Below are positions 12,288 to 21,820 of a stretch of 64,000 nt of DNA, piece by piece. The DNA lies in assembly GCF_018283675.1 (NCBI RefSeq), contig NZ_JAGVRK010000001.1, positions 3,410,001-3,474,000 of the forward strand, read 5' to 3'. The DNA comes from Metabacillus flavus. Lineage in GTDB: Bacteria > Bacillota > Bacilli > Bacillales > Bacillaceae. Made by a program: the position numbers and the translations under genes. The stretch's first letter is position 1. Each line of letters opens with the position of its first letter. The notes beneath the pieces were generated by a model. The model saw only the letters and a list, made by a program, of their open reading frames with translations. It did no database searches and was not told where the DNA came from.

Positions 12288-13472
12288 TTATTTATCGTTA
12301 AGTGCCACTACTCCAGGAAGTTCTTTGCCTTCCATGAATTCAAGGGAAGCACCGCCGCCTGTTGAGATGTGGTCCATTTTGTCAGCCAGACCGAACTTCT
12401 CAACTGCTGCAGCAGAGTCTCCTCCTCCAATGACCGAATATGTATCGTTAGCTTCTGCAAGAGCCTCGGCCACTGCTTTCGTACCGTGGGAGAATGGTTC
12501 AAGCTCGAATACTCCAAGCGGTCCGTTCCAGATCACAAGCTTTGATTTTTTGATAACGTCAGCATAGATCTCACGGGATTTAGGACCGCAATCAAGACCT
12601 TCCCAATCTTCAGGGATGTTATCGATCGCAACCACTTGTGTGTTGGCATCTTTAGAGAAATCATCTCCAACAACGATGTCAACAGGCATGTAGAAGTTTA
12701 CGCCATTTGCTTTTGCTTTTTCCATAAAGGATTTAGCCAAATCCACTTTATCTTCTTCAAGAAGGGATTTTCCTACACCGTGTCCAAGAGCTTTGATGAA
12801 TGTGTAAGCCAAGCCGCCGCCAATGATCAGGTTGTCCACTTTGTCAAGAAGGTGATCAATAACACCGATTTTGTCTTTTACTTTTGCTCCGCCGATGATG
12901 GCAGTGAAAGGGCGTTCCGGATTGGAAAGTGCTTTGCCAAGTACGTCCAGTTCTTTTTCCATAAGGAAACCGGAAACAGCCGGCAGGTGCTCAGCGATTC
13001 CTGCAGTAGAAGCATGTGCACGGTGTGCAGCTCCGAATGCATCATTTACATAAACATCAGCAAGCTCTGCAAATGCTTTTGCCAATTCTGCATCGTTTTT
13101 CTCTTCTCCAGGGTAGAAACGCACGTTTTCAAGTAGAAGGACATCGCCGTTATTCAGCTTTGCAATTTCTTCTTTAACGCTGTCTCCATGTGCTTCGTCT
13201 GTTTTCACTACATTTTTGCCAAGAAGCTCTTGAAGACGCTCTGCAACCGCATTTAGACGAAGTTCTTCCACAACCTGGCCTTTGGGACGTCCAAGATGGC
13301 TTGCAAGCAAAACTTTTGCACCCTGCTCAACCATGTACTGGATGGTCGGAAGAGCCGCACGGATACGCGTATCATCTGTCACTTTGCCTTCTTCCATCGG
13401 TACATTGAAGTCAACACGGCAGAATACGACCTTACCTTGAATCTCGATGTCTTTTAAAGATTTTTTGTTCAT
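12288..13472 (-). CDS. pgk: Phosphoglycerate kinase
   Basis: Encodes 394 aa, normal length. Transfers phosphate from 1,3-bisphosphoglycerate to ADP, the first ATP-yielding step of lower glycolysis. Visible: substrate-binding N-domain CRVDFNVP and [10 protein letters not shown], the hinge region, and the nucleotide-binding C-domain with NGPLGVFE and [13 protein letters not shown]. Shine-Dalgarno AAGGAGG precedes the start. It follows gapA after 180 bases that include a strong hairpin. Repeat elements begin directly at its stop codon. Confidence 0.98.
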   Translation of the reverse strand: MNKKSLKDIEIQGKVVFCRVDFNVPMEEGKVTDDTRIRAALPTIQYMVEQGAKVLLASHLGRPKGQVVEELRLNAVAERLQELLGKNVVKTDEAHGDSVKEEIAKLNNGDVLLLENVRFYPGEEKNDAELAKAFAELADVYVNDAFGAAHRAHASTAGIAEHLPAVSGFLMEKELDVLGKALSNPERPFTAIIGGAKVKDKIGVIDHLLDKVDNLIIGGGLAYTFIKALGHGVGKSLLEEDKVDLAKSFMEKAKANGVNFYMPVDIVVGDDFSKDANTQVVAIDNIPEDWEGLDCGPKSREIYADVIKKSKLVIWNGPLGVFELEPFSHGTKAVAEALAEANDTYSVIGGGDSAAAVEKFGLADKMDHISTGGGASLEFMEGKELPGVVALNDK

Positions 13473-13552
13473 TTCAAAGGCCTCCTTCTTACGGATAAGG
13501 TGAAGCTTCCATCACAGCGGTTTACTTTCCGCTGTTTCGGAATAAAACCATA

Positions 13553-13595
13553 GAAAAAGGGAGGGGGAATTGCTGTAGATCCCCTTCCCCTTTTC
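13553..13595 (-). terminator. Intercistronic terminator/attenuator after gapA
   Basis: On the minus strand a stem of about 15 bp (arms near 13595-13581 and 13569-13555, one mismatch and one G-T pair) is followed by a T-rich run. It lies between gapA and pgk. In B. subtilis gapA is made at far higher levels than the downstream genes, and partial termination here would give the same effect. Confidence 0.7.
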
Positions 13596-13652
13596 CGATT
13601 TCATTATATCGTTTCTTCTTCGGTTCGTCCAAACGTAACCGAATCGGGTTTA

Positions 13653-14675
<1,023 letters not shown>

Positions 14676-14711
14676 TTAAAGTGAGAAATTATTTTTTATA
14701 TTTAGGGACTG

Positions 14712-15728
14712 TTAATCCCTTAATAACTCTTTCGCTGCGCCCTCATCAGTCACAAGGATTGAATCGAGCGATTGTTTCATGTAGGCGTGGATTGCTTTTG
14801 CTTTTGATGAACCGCCGGCAACGGCAATAACATTTTTCAGGTTCGCCAGGTCATCAAGCTGAATTCCTACTGTATGAACCTTGTGAACGACTTTGCCTGT
14901 TTCATCAAAGTAATAGCCGAATGCTTCTGCCACAGCTTTGCCATGTTCAATTTTCTCCATGTCAAAAGCAGCAGTTCTCCGCCGTTCTGCCATTGTCATA
15001 GCATCTCCTATTCCATGTACCACCATACTAGAAGACTTGATGATTTTCAAAAGTTCTTTAATAGAAGGTTCTTCTATCAAGGACTGCCAGGCTTCAGCGC
15101 TTAGCTGGTCAGGTACATGAAGCAGACGATAATTCCCCATTGCGCGCTCCGCCATCTTCGCACAAATCGTATTCGCCTGATTTTCCACGTTTTCGCCCAG
15201 GCCCCCTCTTGCAGGAACAAAAAGCAAATCACGATTTGAATCAGGTGTCATCATTTCTGCCACAGCAGCAAGGGTGGTGCCTCCGGTAACCGCGACGGTA
15301 TTATCTCCGGAAAGGTGTTCTTTTATGCAGGTCACACAAGCACGGCCCATCTCTTTCTTAACCCAGGACGACTGATCGCTGTCACCTGAGACAATAATGA
15401 CCCGTTTCAGATTCAGCTTCTCTCTTAGTTTATTTTCCATAAGAGTCAGACCTAAAACATCTTTCATCATTTCTTCAAGGGCTTTCAAGAGATTCGTTCC
15501 GTCTTCAGTCAGCGTCATTCCGGAAGTTTCGATGGAGATCAGATTTCGGTCTTTTAAGAACTGAACCTCTGCGCGTAAAATTCGTTCACTGATGCCAAGG
15601 CTGATGGAAAGGCTTCTGCGTCCAATTGGCTGCATAAGTCGTATGTATTGCAAGATCTGATACCTTTTTTGCATCAGCTTGAGCAGATCGGGAACTAGTT
15701 TCTTTTGTACCTCTATCATTTCTCTCAT
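14712..15728 (-). CDS. cggR: Central glycolytic genes regulator CggR (SorC/DeoR-type repressor)
   Basis: Encodes 338 aa. CggR represses its own operon in the absence of sugar; fructose-1,6-bisphosphate relieves repression. The N-terminal winged helix-turn-helix (about 20-85, PIGRRSLSISLGISERILRAEV) is followed by a sugar-phosphate isomerase-like effector domain with GDSDQSSW, AVTGGTTLAAVAEMM and VVHGIGDAM. First gene of the glycolytic operon. A near-perfect two-part CggR operator lies 30-65 bases upstream of the start. Confidence 0.97.
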   Translation of the reverse strand: MREMIEVQKKLVPDLLKLMQKRYQILQYIRLMQPIGRRSLSISLGISERILRAEVQFLKDRNLISIETSGMTLTEDGTNLLKALEEMMKDVLGLTLMENKLREKLNLKRVIIVSGDSDQSSWVKKEMGRACVTCIKEHLSGDNTVAVTGGTTLAAVAEMMTPDSNRDLLFVPARGGLGENVENQANTICAKMAERAMGNYRLLHVPDQLSAEAWQSLIEEPSIKELLKIIKSSSMVVHGIGDAMTMAERRRTAAFDMEKIEHGKAVAEAFGYYFDETGKVVHKVHTVGIQLDDLANLKNVIAVAGGSSKAKAIHAYMKQSLDSILVTDEGAAKELLRD

Positions 15729-15757
15729 CTACGCAATCCTTTCAAACGAGTCATCGG

Positions 15758-15793
15758 GACTTTTTGGGTCCCTATGAGACATATTATGTCCCG
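15758..15793 (-). promoter_or_regulatory. CggR operator
   Basis: On the minus strand it reads CGGGAC-N6-TGTC-N4-AGGGAC-N6-AGTC, matching the B. subtilis operator CGGGAC-N6-TGTC-N4-CGGGAC-N6-TGTC at all but two positions and with exact spacing. It lies downstream of the predicted start of transcription (near 15821), as in B. subtilis, so CggR would block elongation. Confidence 0.93.
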
Positions 15794-15801
15794 CTTGCTG
15801 C

Positions 15802-15841
15802 AAAAAAAATCTCCCTGCTACAAATTCATTTTAACAGGGAG
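15802..15841 (-). terminator. Terminator of the sigL-glutaredoxin unit, overlapping the cggR promoter
   Basis: CTCCCTG and CAGGGAG (15841-15835 with 15817-15811) form a stem with a 17-base loop, followed on the minus strand by eight T. The -10 of the cggR promoter is inside the loop. Confidence 0.7.
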
Positions 15842-15856
15842 AAGAAGGTTATTCAA
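15828..15856 (-). promoter_or_regulatory. Sigma-A promoter of the cggR-gapA operon
   Basis: Minus strand: -35 TTGAAT at 15856-15851, 17-bp spacer, -10 TAAAAT at 15833-15828. The -35 lies in the last codons of the upstream glutaredoxin-like gene. Predicted transcription start is near 15821, about 28 bases before the CggR operator. Confidence 0.8.
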
Positions 15857-16100
15857 TCCTAACGTGCTCATGTATCCGCTTACTTAAAAAATCTTTTTTT
15901 ACCCGGCCGTATGCAAGCTCTTTTCCGGCATATTCGATGACGGGAATCATTAAACCATACTTTTCTACTAATGCATCGTCACAATGGATATCTACGATTT
16001 TAAAGGTCAAATCCATCTCACGGGATAATTCTTCTACGAGCTGAATGGCTTCCTTGCACAAATGACAATTTTCTCTGGAGTACACCGTAAGGTTAATCAT
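15849..16100 (-). CDS. Glutaredoxin-family protein
   Basis: Encodes 83 aa with a thioredoxin fold (beta-alpha-beta start INLTVYSRENCHLC). The redox motif is Cys12-His-Leu-Cys15, and the cis-Pro lies in LMIPVIEYAG. Small proteins of this type reduce disulfides or act in thiol relay; the partner is unknown. Its start overlaps the rpoN stop by eight bases, so it is translationally coupled to sigma-54. The cggR promoter begins in its 3' end. Confidence 0.88.
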   Translation of the reverse strand: MINLTVYSRENCHLCKEAIQLVEELSREMDLTFKIVDIHCDDALVEKYGLMIPVIEYAGKELAYGRVKKDFLSKRIHEHVRIE

Positions 16101-17427
16101 TGCTCGCCTCCGTGTAGCGCCTTCTTATAGAAGAAGCAGGAATTTTCAGCTGGTCTCTGTATTTTGCAATCGTCCGTCTCGAAAGCTTTAAATCATGCCG
16201 CTCGAGCATGACGGCAGCAATCATCTGATCAGACAGCGGTGAAGTCTTGTCTTCGTTATTTATCAATCGCATCAGCATCTCTTTCGCGGCGGCTGCAGAC
16301 TGGTCTGATTCTGTTATTGATCCGATTTTGTTGGTAAGAAAGAATTTCATTTCCAGAGTACCGTACGGTGTCTGAACATACTTTCCTTTTAAAGCCCGGC
16401 TAACGGTCGATTCGTGAATGCCGCACGCCTCCGCTAAATCATTTAGAGTCAGCGGTTTGAGCAGCTCCGTTTTTCCTGTTTGAAAGAAGGCTTGCTGAAC
16501 AGACAAAATTTCTTTCATTACTTTTACCATTGTTTCTTTCCTTTGGTCAAGCGTTTTGAGTAGCCACATGCCCTGCTGCTGTTTCGCAGAAAGATACTTT
16601 TTCAGCTCTTCCTGCCCGGATTGGTTTTTCAAAGCCTCATATTCTGAGCTGATGCTGATTTCAGGCAAAGCTGCTTCATTGCACCCCGCTTCAAACCCTT
16701 CTCCTGCCCGCTCGATAACGAGATCCGGAATGATATAAGAAGCGTGGGTTCCTTCATAGGTGCTGCCGGGTTTAGGATGAAGCGTTTGGATATAATCATA
16801 GGTGTCTTGTATTTCTTGTATTTTATAGCCGGATATTCTGGCAAGCTCTTTCCAGGAATGATCAGCAAAGAGCTTAAAATAACGGCTTATAATGTCCATT
16901 GCCGACTTGGGTTTCCTTTGATGGCGGCTTATCTGGAGGATAAGGCATTCCTGAAGATTTCTCGCCCCTACCCCTGCCGGATCCAGGCTCTGGAGGATAC
17001 GGAGACATTCTTCTTCTTCTGCAGCCGAAAAACCATGGCACCGGATTCCCGCATTCTCATCCAAGTAACCGTTTTCATCAACCTGTTCTGCAAACATTCT
17101 CGTTCCTTTTACGATCCGGTTTGTCTCGCCAATCATTCTCAGCTGGTCAAACAGATATTCTGCCAGACTGCGGGATTGAGAACCAATCAAATCAATTTGA
17201 CTGTAATCCCCGCTTGCCCCTTGAGATCTTCTTCTATGGTAAAATACATTAGGATTTACTTGTTCATTTATTTCGATTAAAGGGTTATCCAGAGCCAGCT
17301 CCTGGACATATTGCTCTAACTCCATTGCATTGTATTGAAGAAGGGTGATCGCTTGCTTCAGCTCTTGTGATAAATGAAGCTTCAGCGACTGCTCCTGCGA
17401 TAATCCTGTTTTCATGTTCATATCCAT
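16093..17427 (-). CDS. rpoN: RNA polymerase sigma-54 factor (SigL)
   Basis: Encodes 444 aa from ATG 17427 (MDMNMKTG). A farther ATG at 17442 lacks a ribosome site, while AAGGAAGGGGGG lies just before 17427; ATG 17421 is also possible. Sigma-54 directs transcription that depends on AAA+ activators, in Bacillus for levanase, arginine, branched-chain amino acid and acetoin genes. Region I is Gln/Leu-rich (LSQELKQAITLLQYNAMELEQYV), the core-binding domain follows, and the C-terminus has an HTH (LNDLAEACGIHESTVSRAL) and the RpoN box RRTIAKYRDQLKIPAS. Confidence 0.95.
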   Translation of the reverse strand: MDMNMKTGLSQEQSLKLHLSQELKQAITLLQYNAMELEQYVQELALDNPLIEINEQVNPNVFYHRRRSQGASGDYSQIDLIGSQSRSLAEYLFDQLRMIGETNRIVKGTRMFAEQVDENGYLDENAGIRCHGFSAAEEEECLRILQSLDPAGVGARNLQECLILQISRHQRKPKSAMDIISRYFKLFADHSWKELARISGYKIQEIQDTYDYIQTLHPKPGSTYEGTHASYIIPDLVIERAGEGFEAGCNEAALPEISISSEYEALKNQSGQEELKKYLSAKQQQGMWLLKTLDQRKETMVKVMKEILSVQQAFFQTGKTELLKPLTLNDLAEACGIHESTVSRALKGKYVQTPYGTLEMKFFLTNKIGSITESDQSAAAAKEMLMRLINNEDKTSPLSDQMIAAVMLERHDLKLSRRTIAKYRDQLKIPASSIRRRYTEASND

Positions 17428-17494
17428 CCCCCCTTCCTTCATTTTACATGAAGTAAAGAACGTTTAGGAGAAAAATCAGAAAGGAGAATCTTTC

Positions 17495-17716
17495 ATGAGC
17501 GAACTTTTTTCGATTCCTTATTTTGAACAGAATTTCCGCCAGCATGTGGAGCTGAACAATGGGAAAATGAACAAAACCGATGCAATGAACAGCTATTACC
17601 GTTCTGTCGTATCGACGCTTGTCCAGGACCAGCTAACGAAAAATGCAGAAGTGCTTAAGCGGATTCAGCATCTTGATGAGGCTTATAACACAGTAAAGAG
17701 CGAACAAAAAAAGTAG
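17495..17716 (+). CDS. yvfG: Small conserved protein YvfG
   Basis: Encodes 73 aa, with an AAAGGAGA Shine-Dalgarno. The sequence MSELFSIPYFEQNF and the block AMNSYYRSVVSTLVQDQLTKN closely resemble B. subtilis YvfG, which is also next to sigL. It is predicted to be all-helical and cytosolic; no function is known to me. Divergent from rpoN with a short shared upstream region. Confidence 0.9.
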   Translation: MSELFSIPYFEQNFRQHVELNNGKMNKTDAMNSYYRSVVSTLVQDQLTKNAEVLKRIQHLDEAYNTVKSEQKK

Positions 17717-17729
17717 AAAACTTTCCCTC

Positions 17730-17758
17730 TTCACATTTCCAAAAAAATTTGATATGAT
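17730..17758 (+). promoter_or_regulatory. Sigma-A promoter of a candidate small RNA
   Basis: -35 TTCACA at 17730-17735, 17-bp spacer, -10 TATGAT at 17753-17758. It begins 14 bases after the yvfG stop and points to a stretch without a gene that ends in a strong terminator. Confidence 0.65.
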
Positions 17759-17764
17759 CCTCTA

Positions 17765-17919
17765 ATCAGCAGTAGATTCTGCTGCTGCACACACGTCCAT
17801 TCCAGGCCAGTGCCACGTGCACTGGAGTGTACATATGATCTTGTTCTCCAAGGAATAGACAATGAACGCTTAAATTTTAATGAATAAACGCCCATCCGAT
17901 TCCGGAGCGGGCGTTTTTT
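17765..17919 (+). ncRNA. Candidate small RNA, about 153 nt
   Basis: Between the promoter at 17730-17758 and a strong terminator at 17886-17919 lies a transcript-sized segment with no convincing frame. It can form a 6-bp hairpin (CAGCAG 17767-17772 with CTGCTG 17779-17784) and a 7-bp hairpin (CCAGTGC 17807-17813 with GCACTGG 17819-17825). Very short frames of 3-13 codons exist and one cannot exclude a leader-peptide use. It is not recognised as a known RNA family. Confidence 0.5.
17886..17919 (+). terminator. Rho-independent terminator of the candidate small RNA
   Basis: AAACGCCC (17886-17893) pairs with GGGCGTTT (17909-17916), with an inner TCCG/CGGA helix, and is followed by a T run. Confidence 0.88.
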
Positions 17920-18055
17920 AGTGCTATGACAAGGTTTACTGCTCAGGTTGTGAATGGATGGCATGAGATTCCGCAAGGCTGAAGATGCTCACTGCCCGCC
18001 TAAAGAAAAACCGAGGAACCTGGATCCTATTCCATAGCAGCGATAACCGCCTATA

Positions 18056-18088
18056 ACAAAAAGCCCCCCAGCGATAGCCAGGAGGACT
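18056..18088 (-). terminator. Terminator of tRNA-Arg
   Basis: An 8-bp stem with two G-T pairs (18088-18081 with 18069-18062) is followed by TTTTTG on the minus strand, 15 bases past the tRNA 3' end. Confidence 0.75.
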
Positions 18089-18102
18089 GTGAATGATATG
18101 TA

Positions 18103-18181
18103 TGGCGCGCTCGAAGGGATTCGAACCCCCGACAGACGTGGTACCGGAAACCACCGCTCTATCCAACTGAGCTACGAGCGC
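18103..18181 (-). tRNA. tRNA-Arg (CCG)
   Basis: Acceptor stem GCGCTCG/CGAGCGC, D-arm GCTC...GAGC, anticodon stem GTGGT/ACCAC with loop TTCCGGT giving anticodon CCG, T-arm with TTCGAAT, discriminator G and an encoded CCA. Length with CCA is 79 nt; the variable loop, read as seven bases, is slightly long. It is a lone tRNA gene near clpP, the position of a tRNA-Arg also in B. subtilis. Confidence 0.95.
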
Positions 18182-18348
18182 CTTTAGTGTCAGCAAGGAA
18201 TATTATATGACACTAAAGCTGATTAATCAAGCTTTTTATCGCACATTAACGGGCAGTACTATTTTCCGCCTCAAGACTTGCTAAAATACGGATAAGAATT
18301 ATCGGATAAACTGCCCCTAGCCATGCGTAGGCTCATGGAAGTTTTACT

Positions 18349-18606
18349 TTAAGAATCGAGCTTCCGTTTACGTAAAGGTTTTTCAAGGGAATAGTACTCT
18401 TCCTCTAAATCAAGCAGCTTTTCATTCAATAAAGACCTTGCATCCTCTACACCCTGATTGTAGAAATAGGGACCCAATTCATTCCCGATATATTCAAGAA
18501 AGATCTCTGCCGCTAAATCCCCAATTTCTTCATCCCATTCTTTGTATAAATAGTCCTGCAATTTTGACACCATATCTGCCTTTGCTTCTTTTTTAATTTT
18601 AATCAT
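18349..18606 (-). CDS. DUF2164 family protein
   Basis: Encodes 85 aa from ATG 18606 (MIKIKKEAKADM). A longer start at 18639 adds 11 residues but matches the family less well. The block DEEIGDLAAEIFLEYIGNELGPYFYNQGVEDA is typical of DUF2164, a small acidic helical family without known function. Monocistronic on the minus strand, divergent from clpP. Confidence 0.82.
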   Translation of the reverse strand: MIKIKKEAKADMVSKLQDYLYKEWDEEIGDLAAEIFLEYIGNELGPYFYNQGVEDARSLLNEKLLDLEEEYYSLEKPLRKRKLDS

Positions 18607-18866
18607 CCGTCCCAGCCCTTTCCTGTCCGAATTCGGCAATCCGTTTTGTTGAATCCTATCTTACCATTCTAAGATTCTTTTGGGGAATTTGAGCCCTTCC
18701 AAAAACATATTCAGGCAGGCTCCGTGCCTATTAAGAAAATGCAATCACCGATCCGCAGTTTGTTGCTTTTAATTGAAGCAATCGCCTGTTTAAATAATGT
18801 TTTATCGGGTATCATGAATACAGTCAGCATAGACTGATAAAAGCACCTGTAATCCGGTTGTTTTTG
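18607..18866. other. Intergenic region upstream of clpP, no gene
   Basis: No gene is visible between the DUF2164 gene and the clpP promoter; the CtsR box and promoter at its right end are listed separately. Confidence 0.5.
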
Positions 18867-18896
18867 TTTGACCTTTATTGACCATAATTGTATGAT
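18867..18896 (+). promoter_or_regulatory. clpP promoter with CtsR operator
   Basis: TTTGACC-N3-ATTGACC at 18867-18883 is a CtsR box (consensus heptad repeat RGTCAAA spaced by three) with one mismatch. It covers the -35 TTGACC (18868-18873) of a promoter with a 17-bp spacer and -10 TATGAT (18891-18896). CtsR represses class III heat-shock genes in Bacillus, so clpP should be heat-inducible here. Confidence 0.88.
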
Positions 18897-18941
18897 GAGA
18901 GTACATAATGAAATTACATATTAAACAAGGGAGGCTATACT

Positions 18942-19544
18942 GTGAATTTAATTCCTACAGTAATTGAGCAAACGAACCGCGGAGAGCGTGCATACGATAT
19001 TTATTCCCGCTTGCTGAAAGACCGAATCATCATGCTTGGGAGCGGAATTGACGACAACGTAGCAAATGCTGTTGTTGCTCAGCTCTTGTTTCTTGAAGCA
19101 GAAGATCCTGAGAAGGATATTTCCATTTACATCAATAGCCCAGGCGGATCCATTACAGCTGGTATGGCTATTTATGACACGATGCAATTCATTAAGCCGG
19201 ATGTCAACACGATTTGTATCGGAATGGCTGCATCCATGGGAGCATTCTTGCTTGCAGCAGGAACAAAAGGAAAGCGTTATGCCCTGCCAAACAGTGAGGT
19301 TATGATTCATCAGCCGCTTGGAGGAGCTCAAGGTCAAGCAACTGAAATCGAAATTGCTGCGAAGCGCATTCTATTCCTTCGTGAAAAACTGAACCAGATT
19401 CTGGCTGAGCGTACTGGACAGCCGATTGAAGTCATTGGACGCGATACAGACCGCGACAACTTTATGACAGCAGACAGAGCGCTTGAGTATGGTTTGATCG
19501 ATAAGGTAATGACACGCAACCTGCTTGCCGATAAAGATAAATAA
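18942..19544 (+). CDS. clpP: ATP-dependent Clp protease proteolytic subunit
   Basis: Encodes 200 aa. It forms the barrel that degrades proteins fed by ClpX, ClpC or ClpE, including SsrA-tagged peptides from the tmRNA system in this window. Catalytic triad: Ser98 (GMAASMGAF), His123 (MIHQPLGG) and Asp172 (RDTDRDN). The start is GTG, 8 bases after AAGGGAGG, and the next residues [19 protein letters not shown] match the family N-terminus. Controlled by CtsR. Confidence 0.98.
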   Translation: MNLIPTVIEQTNRGERAYDIYSRLLKDRIIMLGSGIDDNVANAVVAQLLFLEAEDPEKDISIYINSPGGSITAGMAIYDTMQFIKPDVNTICIGMAASMGAFLLAAGTKGKRYALPNSEVMIHQPLGGAQGQATEIEIAAKRILFLREKLNQILAERTGQPIEVIGRDTDRDNFMTADRALEYGLIDKVMTRNLLADKDK

Positions 19545-19668
19545 TATGGAACAAAAGCGCAGGCGATAGACGGAGATACACCTAGTAATACTTATCCACA
19601 TTGAGTCATTTCTTAATTTCCTAAACAGAGAAAAGAGTCTGGGACAAAACTAACCAGAAATAATGAAT

Positions 19669-19711
19669 AAAGGGTTCCGATCAGATGTTTTTCTGATCGG
19701 AACCCTTTTTT
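19669..19711. terminator. Terminator hairpin inside the left end of the IS
   Basis: A stem of about 16 bp (AGGGTTCCGATCAG with CTGATCGGAACCCT) with T/A runs on both sides. It can end the transposase message on the minus strand and clpP read-through on the plus strand. Confidence 0.85.
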
Positions 19712-19739
19712 GTGATGAAATCCACACTTCTCTGGACTT

Positions 19740-21311
19740 TTATGTGTTCATGGCGGTGTACTTTTTCAAGTTCACCGCCATGAAGGCAAAACCTAATTCG
19801 TTTTCTACCTTGTCTTTGCCCCTTACGGACATTCGGTTGAAACGCAAATTAGCCTTCAGATATCCAAAAACTGGTTCTACGTCAATTTTTCGTTGAGCGT
19901 AGATGGAACCCGTTTTTTCATCCGAAAGCTGCTGCTTGATCTGATTTTTCTGTTGCTCCCACTTCTCGTTGTAATAGACCTTGCGGTTATTCCCATCCTT
20001 CGCTTTTGTACATTGAGCGCGTAGAGGGCAATCGGAACAGTCCTCGCATTCATATACTTTGATCTCTCGCTTAAAGCCGGTGCGATCGGTGCGATGGGAT
20101 AAATAGCGGAACGTCAATCGTTTCCCTTTTGGACATGTGAACGAATCGTCTTCTTCCTTGTACGCCCAATTGGCGGCGTGAAACTCGTTCTTCTTGAAAC
20201 TCTTTTTGTTCTCTTTACGATAGGTATTATAGGTAATGAGCGGTGTACGTTTCCGATTCTCTAAGACATCCGCGTAGTTTTCTTCGCTTCCATACCCCGC
20301 ATCCGCGACGATATACTCCGGGAGTTTGAAGAAGTGCTTCTCAATATGATTTAAAAATGGAATGAATGTGCGTGTATCCGTTGGGTTTGGAAATAAATCG
20401 TAAGCGAGCGTAAATTGACCTTGAGTCGCAATCTGAACATTATAACCGGGTTTGAGTTGTCCATTTTTCATGTAATCATCTTTCATTCGCATGAACGTCG
20501 CATCCGGATCGGTTTTTGAGTAACTGTTACGTTCCTTAAAGATTTTCATATCGTTTTCATATTTTTGTTTGCGCGTCACAAAATCTGTAAACATCTTATG
20601 AAGCTTCTTTGGTTCTTTGCGCATGGAACGAAGTTCTTTCCGTGCTTTCCCATCTTTACTTGCATCTATTTTTTGATTCAGTTCCTCCACTTTTTCTTCC
20701 AGTTGTTTCACGATTAAAGAGAGTTCTTCCGCCTTGAGTTCTTCCTCATGATCCCGGTCAATGGCCGGGATAATATCCTTTTCCAACAGTTCATCATAGA
20801 TTTGGCTGGACTTCTCCACCAAGCTGTCACTGTACCTCTCCACCGATTTCCGCCAGACAAATGTAAACTTATTGGCGTTGGCTTCAATTTTGGTTCCATC
20901 AATAAAAATCGCCTCGGCATCAATTAGCTTTTTTTGAACCAGCTGACATCGAAATTGGACAAATCCTTGACGAAGAAGGTGTTTCACTTCCGGATGGACC
21001 CGGAACCGGTTAATGGTTCGATAACACGGGACATACCCTTGAGAAAGCCACATCATCCGAACGCTGTCTGTAAGGAGTCCCTCAATTTTTCTGCCAGAAA
21101 AAACAGATTGGGTATAGGCGCATAAGATAATTTTCATCATCATTCTCGGATGATAAGCTGGACACCCGGTCTCGCGTACGAAACTAGAAAAGGCTTCGTC
21201 GGGAATCTGTTCAACCATATGATGAACGGTGTAGGCAATATCTTTTTTATCGAGTTTCATTTCTAAATCCAGGGGCAAAACAACCTGGTCCATGTTATAC
21301 TGTTTATACAT
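19740..21311 (-). CDS. IS1182-family transposase
   Basis: Encodes 523 aa, full length. A DUF772-like N-terminal domain (about 40-130) precedes the DDE catalytic core: Asp138 in FIDGTKIEANANK, Asp in VADAGYGSEENY, and Glu in DVEPVFGYLKANLRF. A Cys cluster (CEDCSDCPLRAQC) lies in the C-terminal third and may bind zinc. No frameshift or early stop is seen, so the element may be active. Confidence 0.93.
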   Translation of the reverse strand: MYKQYNMDQVVLPLDLEMKLDKKDIAYTVHHMVEQIPDEAFSSFVRETGCPAYHPRMMMKIILCAYTQSVFSGRKIEGLLTDSVRMMWLSQGYVPCYRTINRFRVHPEVKHLLRQGFVQFRCQLVQKKLIDAEAIFIDGTKIEANANKFTFVWRKSVERYSDSLVEKSSQIYDELLEKDIIPAIDRDHEEELKAEELSLIVKQLEEKVEELNQKIDASKDGKARKELRSMRKEPKKLHKMFTDFVTRKQKYENDMKIFKERNSYSKTDPDATFMRMKDDYMKNGQLKPGYNVQIATQGQFTLAYDLFPNPTDTRTFIPFLNHIEKHFFKLPEYIVADAGYGSEENYADVLENRKRTPLITYNTYRKENKKSFKKNEFHAANWAYKEEDDSFTCPKGKRLTFRYLSHRTDRTGFKREIKVYECEDCSDCPLRAQCTKAKDGNNRKVYYNEKWEQQKNQIKQQLSDEKTGSIYAQRKIDVEPVFGYLKANLRFNRMSVRGKDKVENELGFAFMAVNLKKYTAMNT

Positions 21312-21400
21312 AAGGGCACCTCCGATAGTTATTGTGTGGTAACTTTAATTTTATCAGAAGGTGTCCTTATATTCTTCATTAAAAATGAATGCAAAAAATA

Positions 21401-21443
21401 GAAAGAGAGGCCGTCTCAAACTTATTTGCGATGGCCTCTCTTA
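21401..21443 (-). terminator. Hairpin inside the right end of the IS
   Basis: GAGAGGCC and GGCCTCTC form an 8-bp stem with a loop of about 20 bases, followed on the minus strand by a T-rich stretch. It is the first terminator-like structure that crh transcription meets. Confidence 0.6.
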
Positions 21444-21478
21444 TTTACTGGGTTTTGTCCCAGACTCTTTTTTAATGA

Positions 21479-21736
21479 TTAAGCTTCCTGATGAACATAT
21501 TCCGTCAAAGCTTCAAGAGCCTCCTGCTCATCATGCCCCTCTGCAATCAGCGTGATGGTGGAACCTGTACCAATGGCCAGGCTCATCAGCCCCATAATAC
21601 TTTTAGCGTTTACCTTTTTGCCCTCTTTTTCAAGAAAAATATCCGAGCCATAACGGTTGGCTTCTTGGACGAACAAGGCTGCAGGACGGGCTTGCAGGCC
21701 ATTTTTCAGGCGTACTTCCACTTGTTTCTCTACCAT
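21479..21736 (-). CDS. crh: HPr-like catabolite repression protein Crh
   Basis: Encodes 85 aa of the HPr fold. The phosphotransfer His15 of HPr is Gln15 here (NGLQARPAA), the defining trait of Crh, while Ser46 (AKSIMGLMSL), the HPrK target, is kept. Crh-Ser-P is a cofactor of CcpA and Crh also binds methylglyoxal synthase in B. subtilis. HprK, its kinase, is in this window at 38.4 kb. The IS sits just past the stop codon, so the native terminator of crh is lost or displaced. Confidence 0.96.
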   Translation of the reverse strand: MVEKQVEVRLKNGLQARPAALFVQEANRYGSDIFLEKEGKKVNAKSIMGLMSLAIGTGSTITLIAEGHDEQEALEALTEYVHQEA

Positions 21737-21820
21737 ATGAATCCCCTCTCCCTTGCATCATAATTATGTTAAATGCCCTTGCTATTACGGCTTGAGCAAA
21801 AATGCACTAGATCCCCAAGT

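Larger units (their letters stand above)
19631..21471. mobile_element. IS1182-type insertion sequence, intact
   Basis: About 1.84 kb between perfect 20-bp inverted ends, AAAAGAGTCTGGGACAAAAC at 19631-19650 and its complement at 21452-21471. Inside is one full-length transposase on the minus strand. Each end carries a hairpin (19669-19711 and 21401-21443) that can stop transcription entering or leaving. No clear target duplication is visible at the flanks. It lies between clpP and crh, 7 bases from the crh stop codon. Confidence 0.92.

Noticed and set aside
12325-13408. Antisense frames in pgk
   Set aside because: Shadows of the phosphoglycerate kinase gene; no start signals and no family resemblance.
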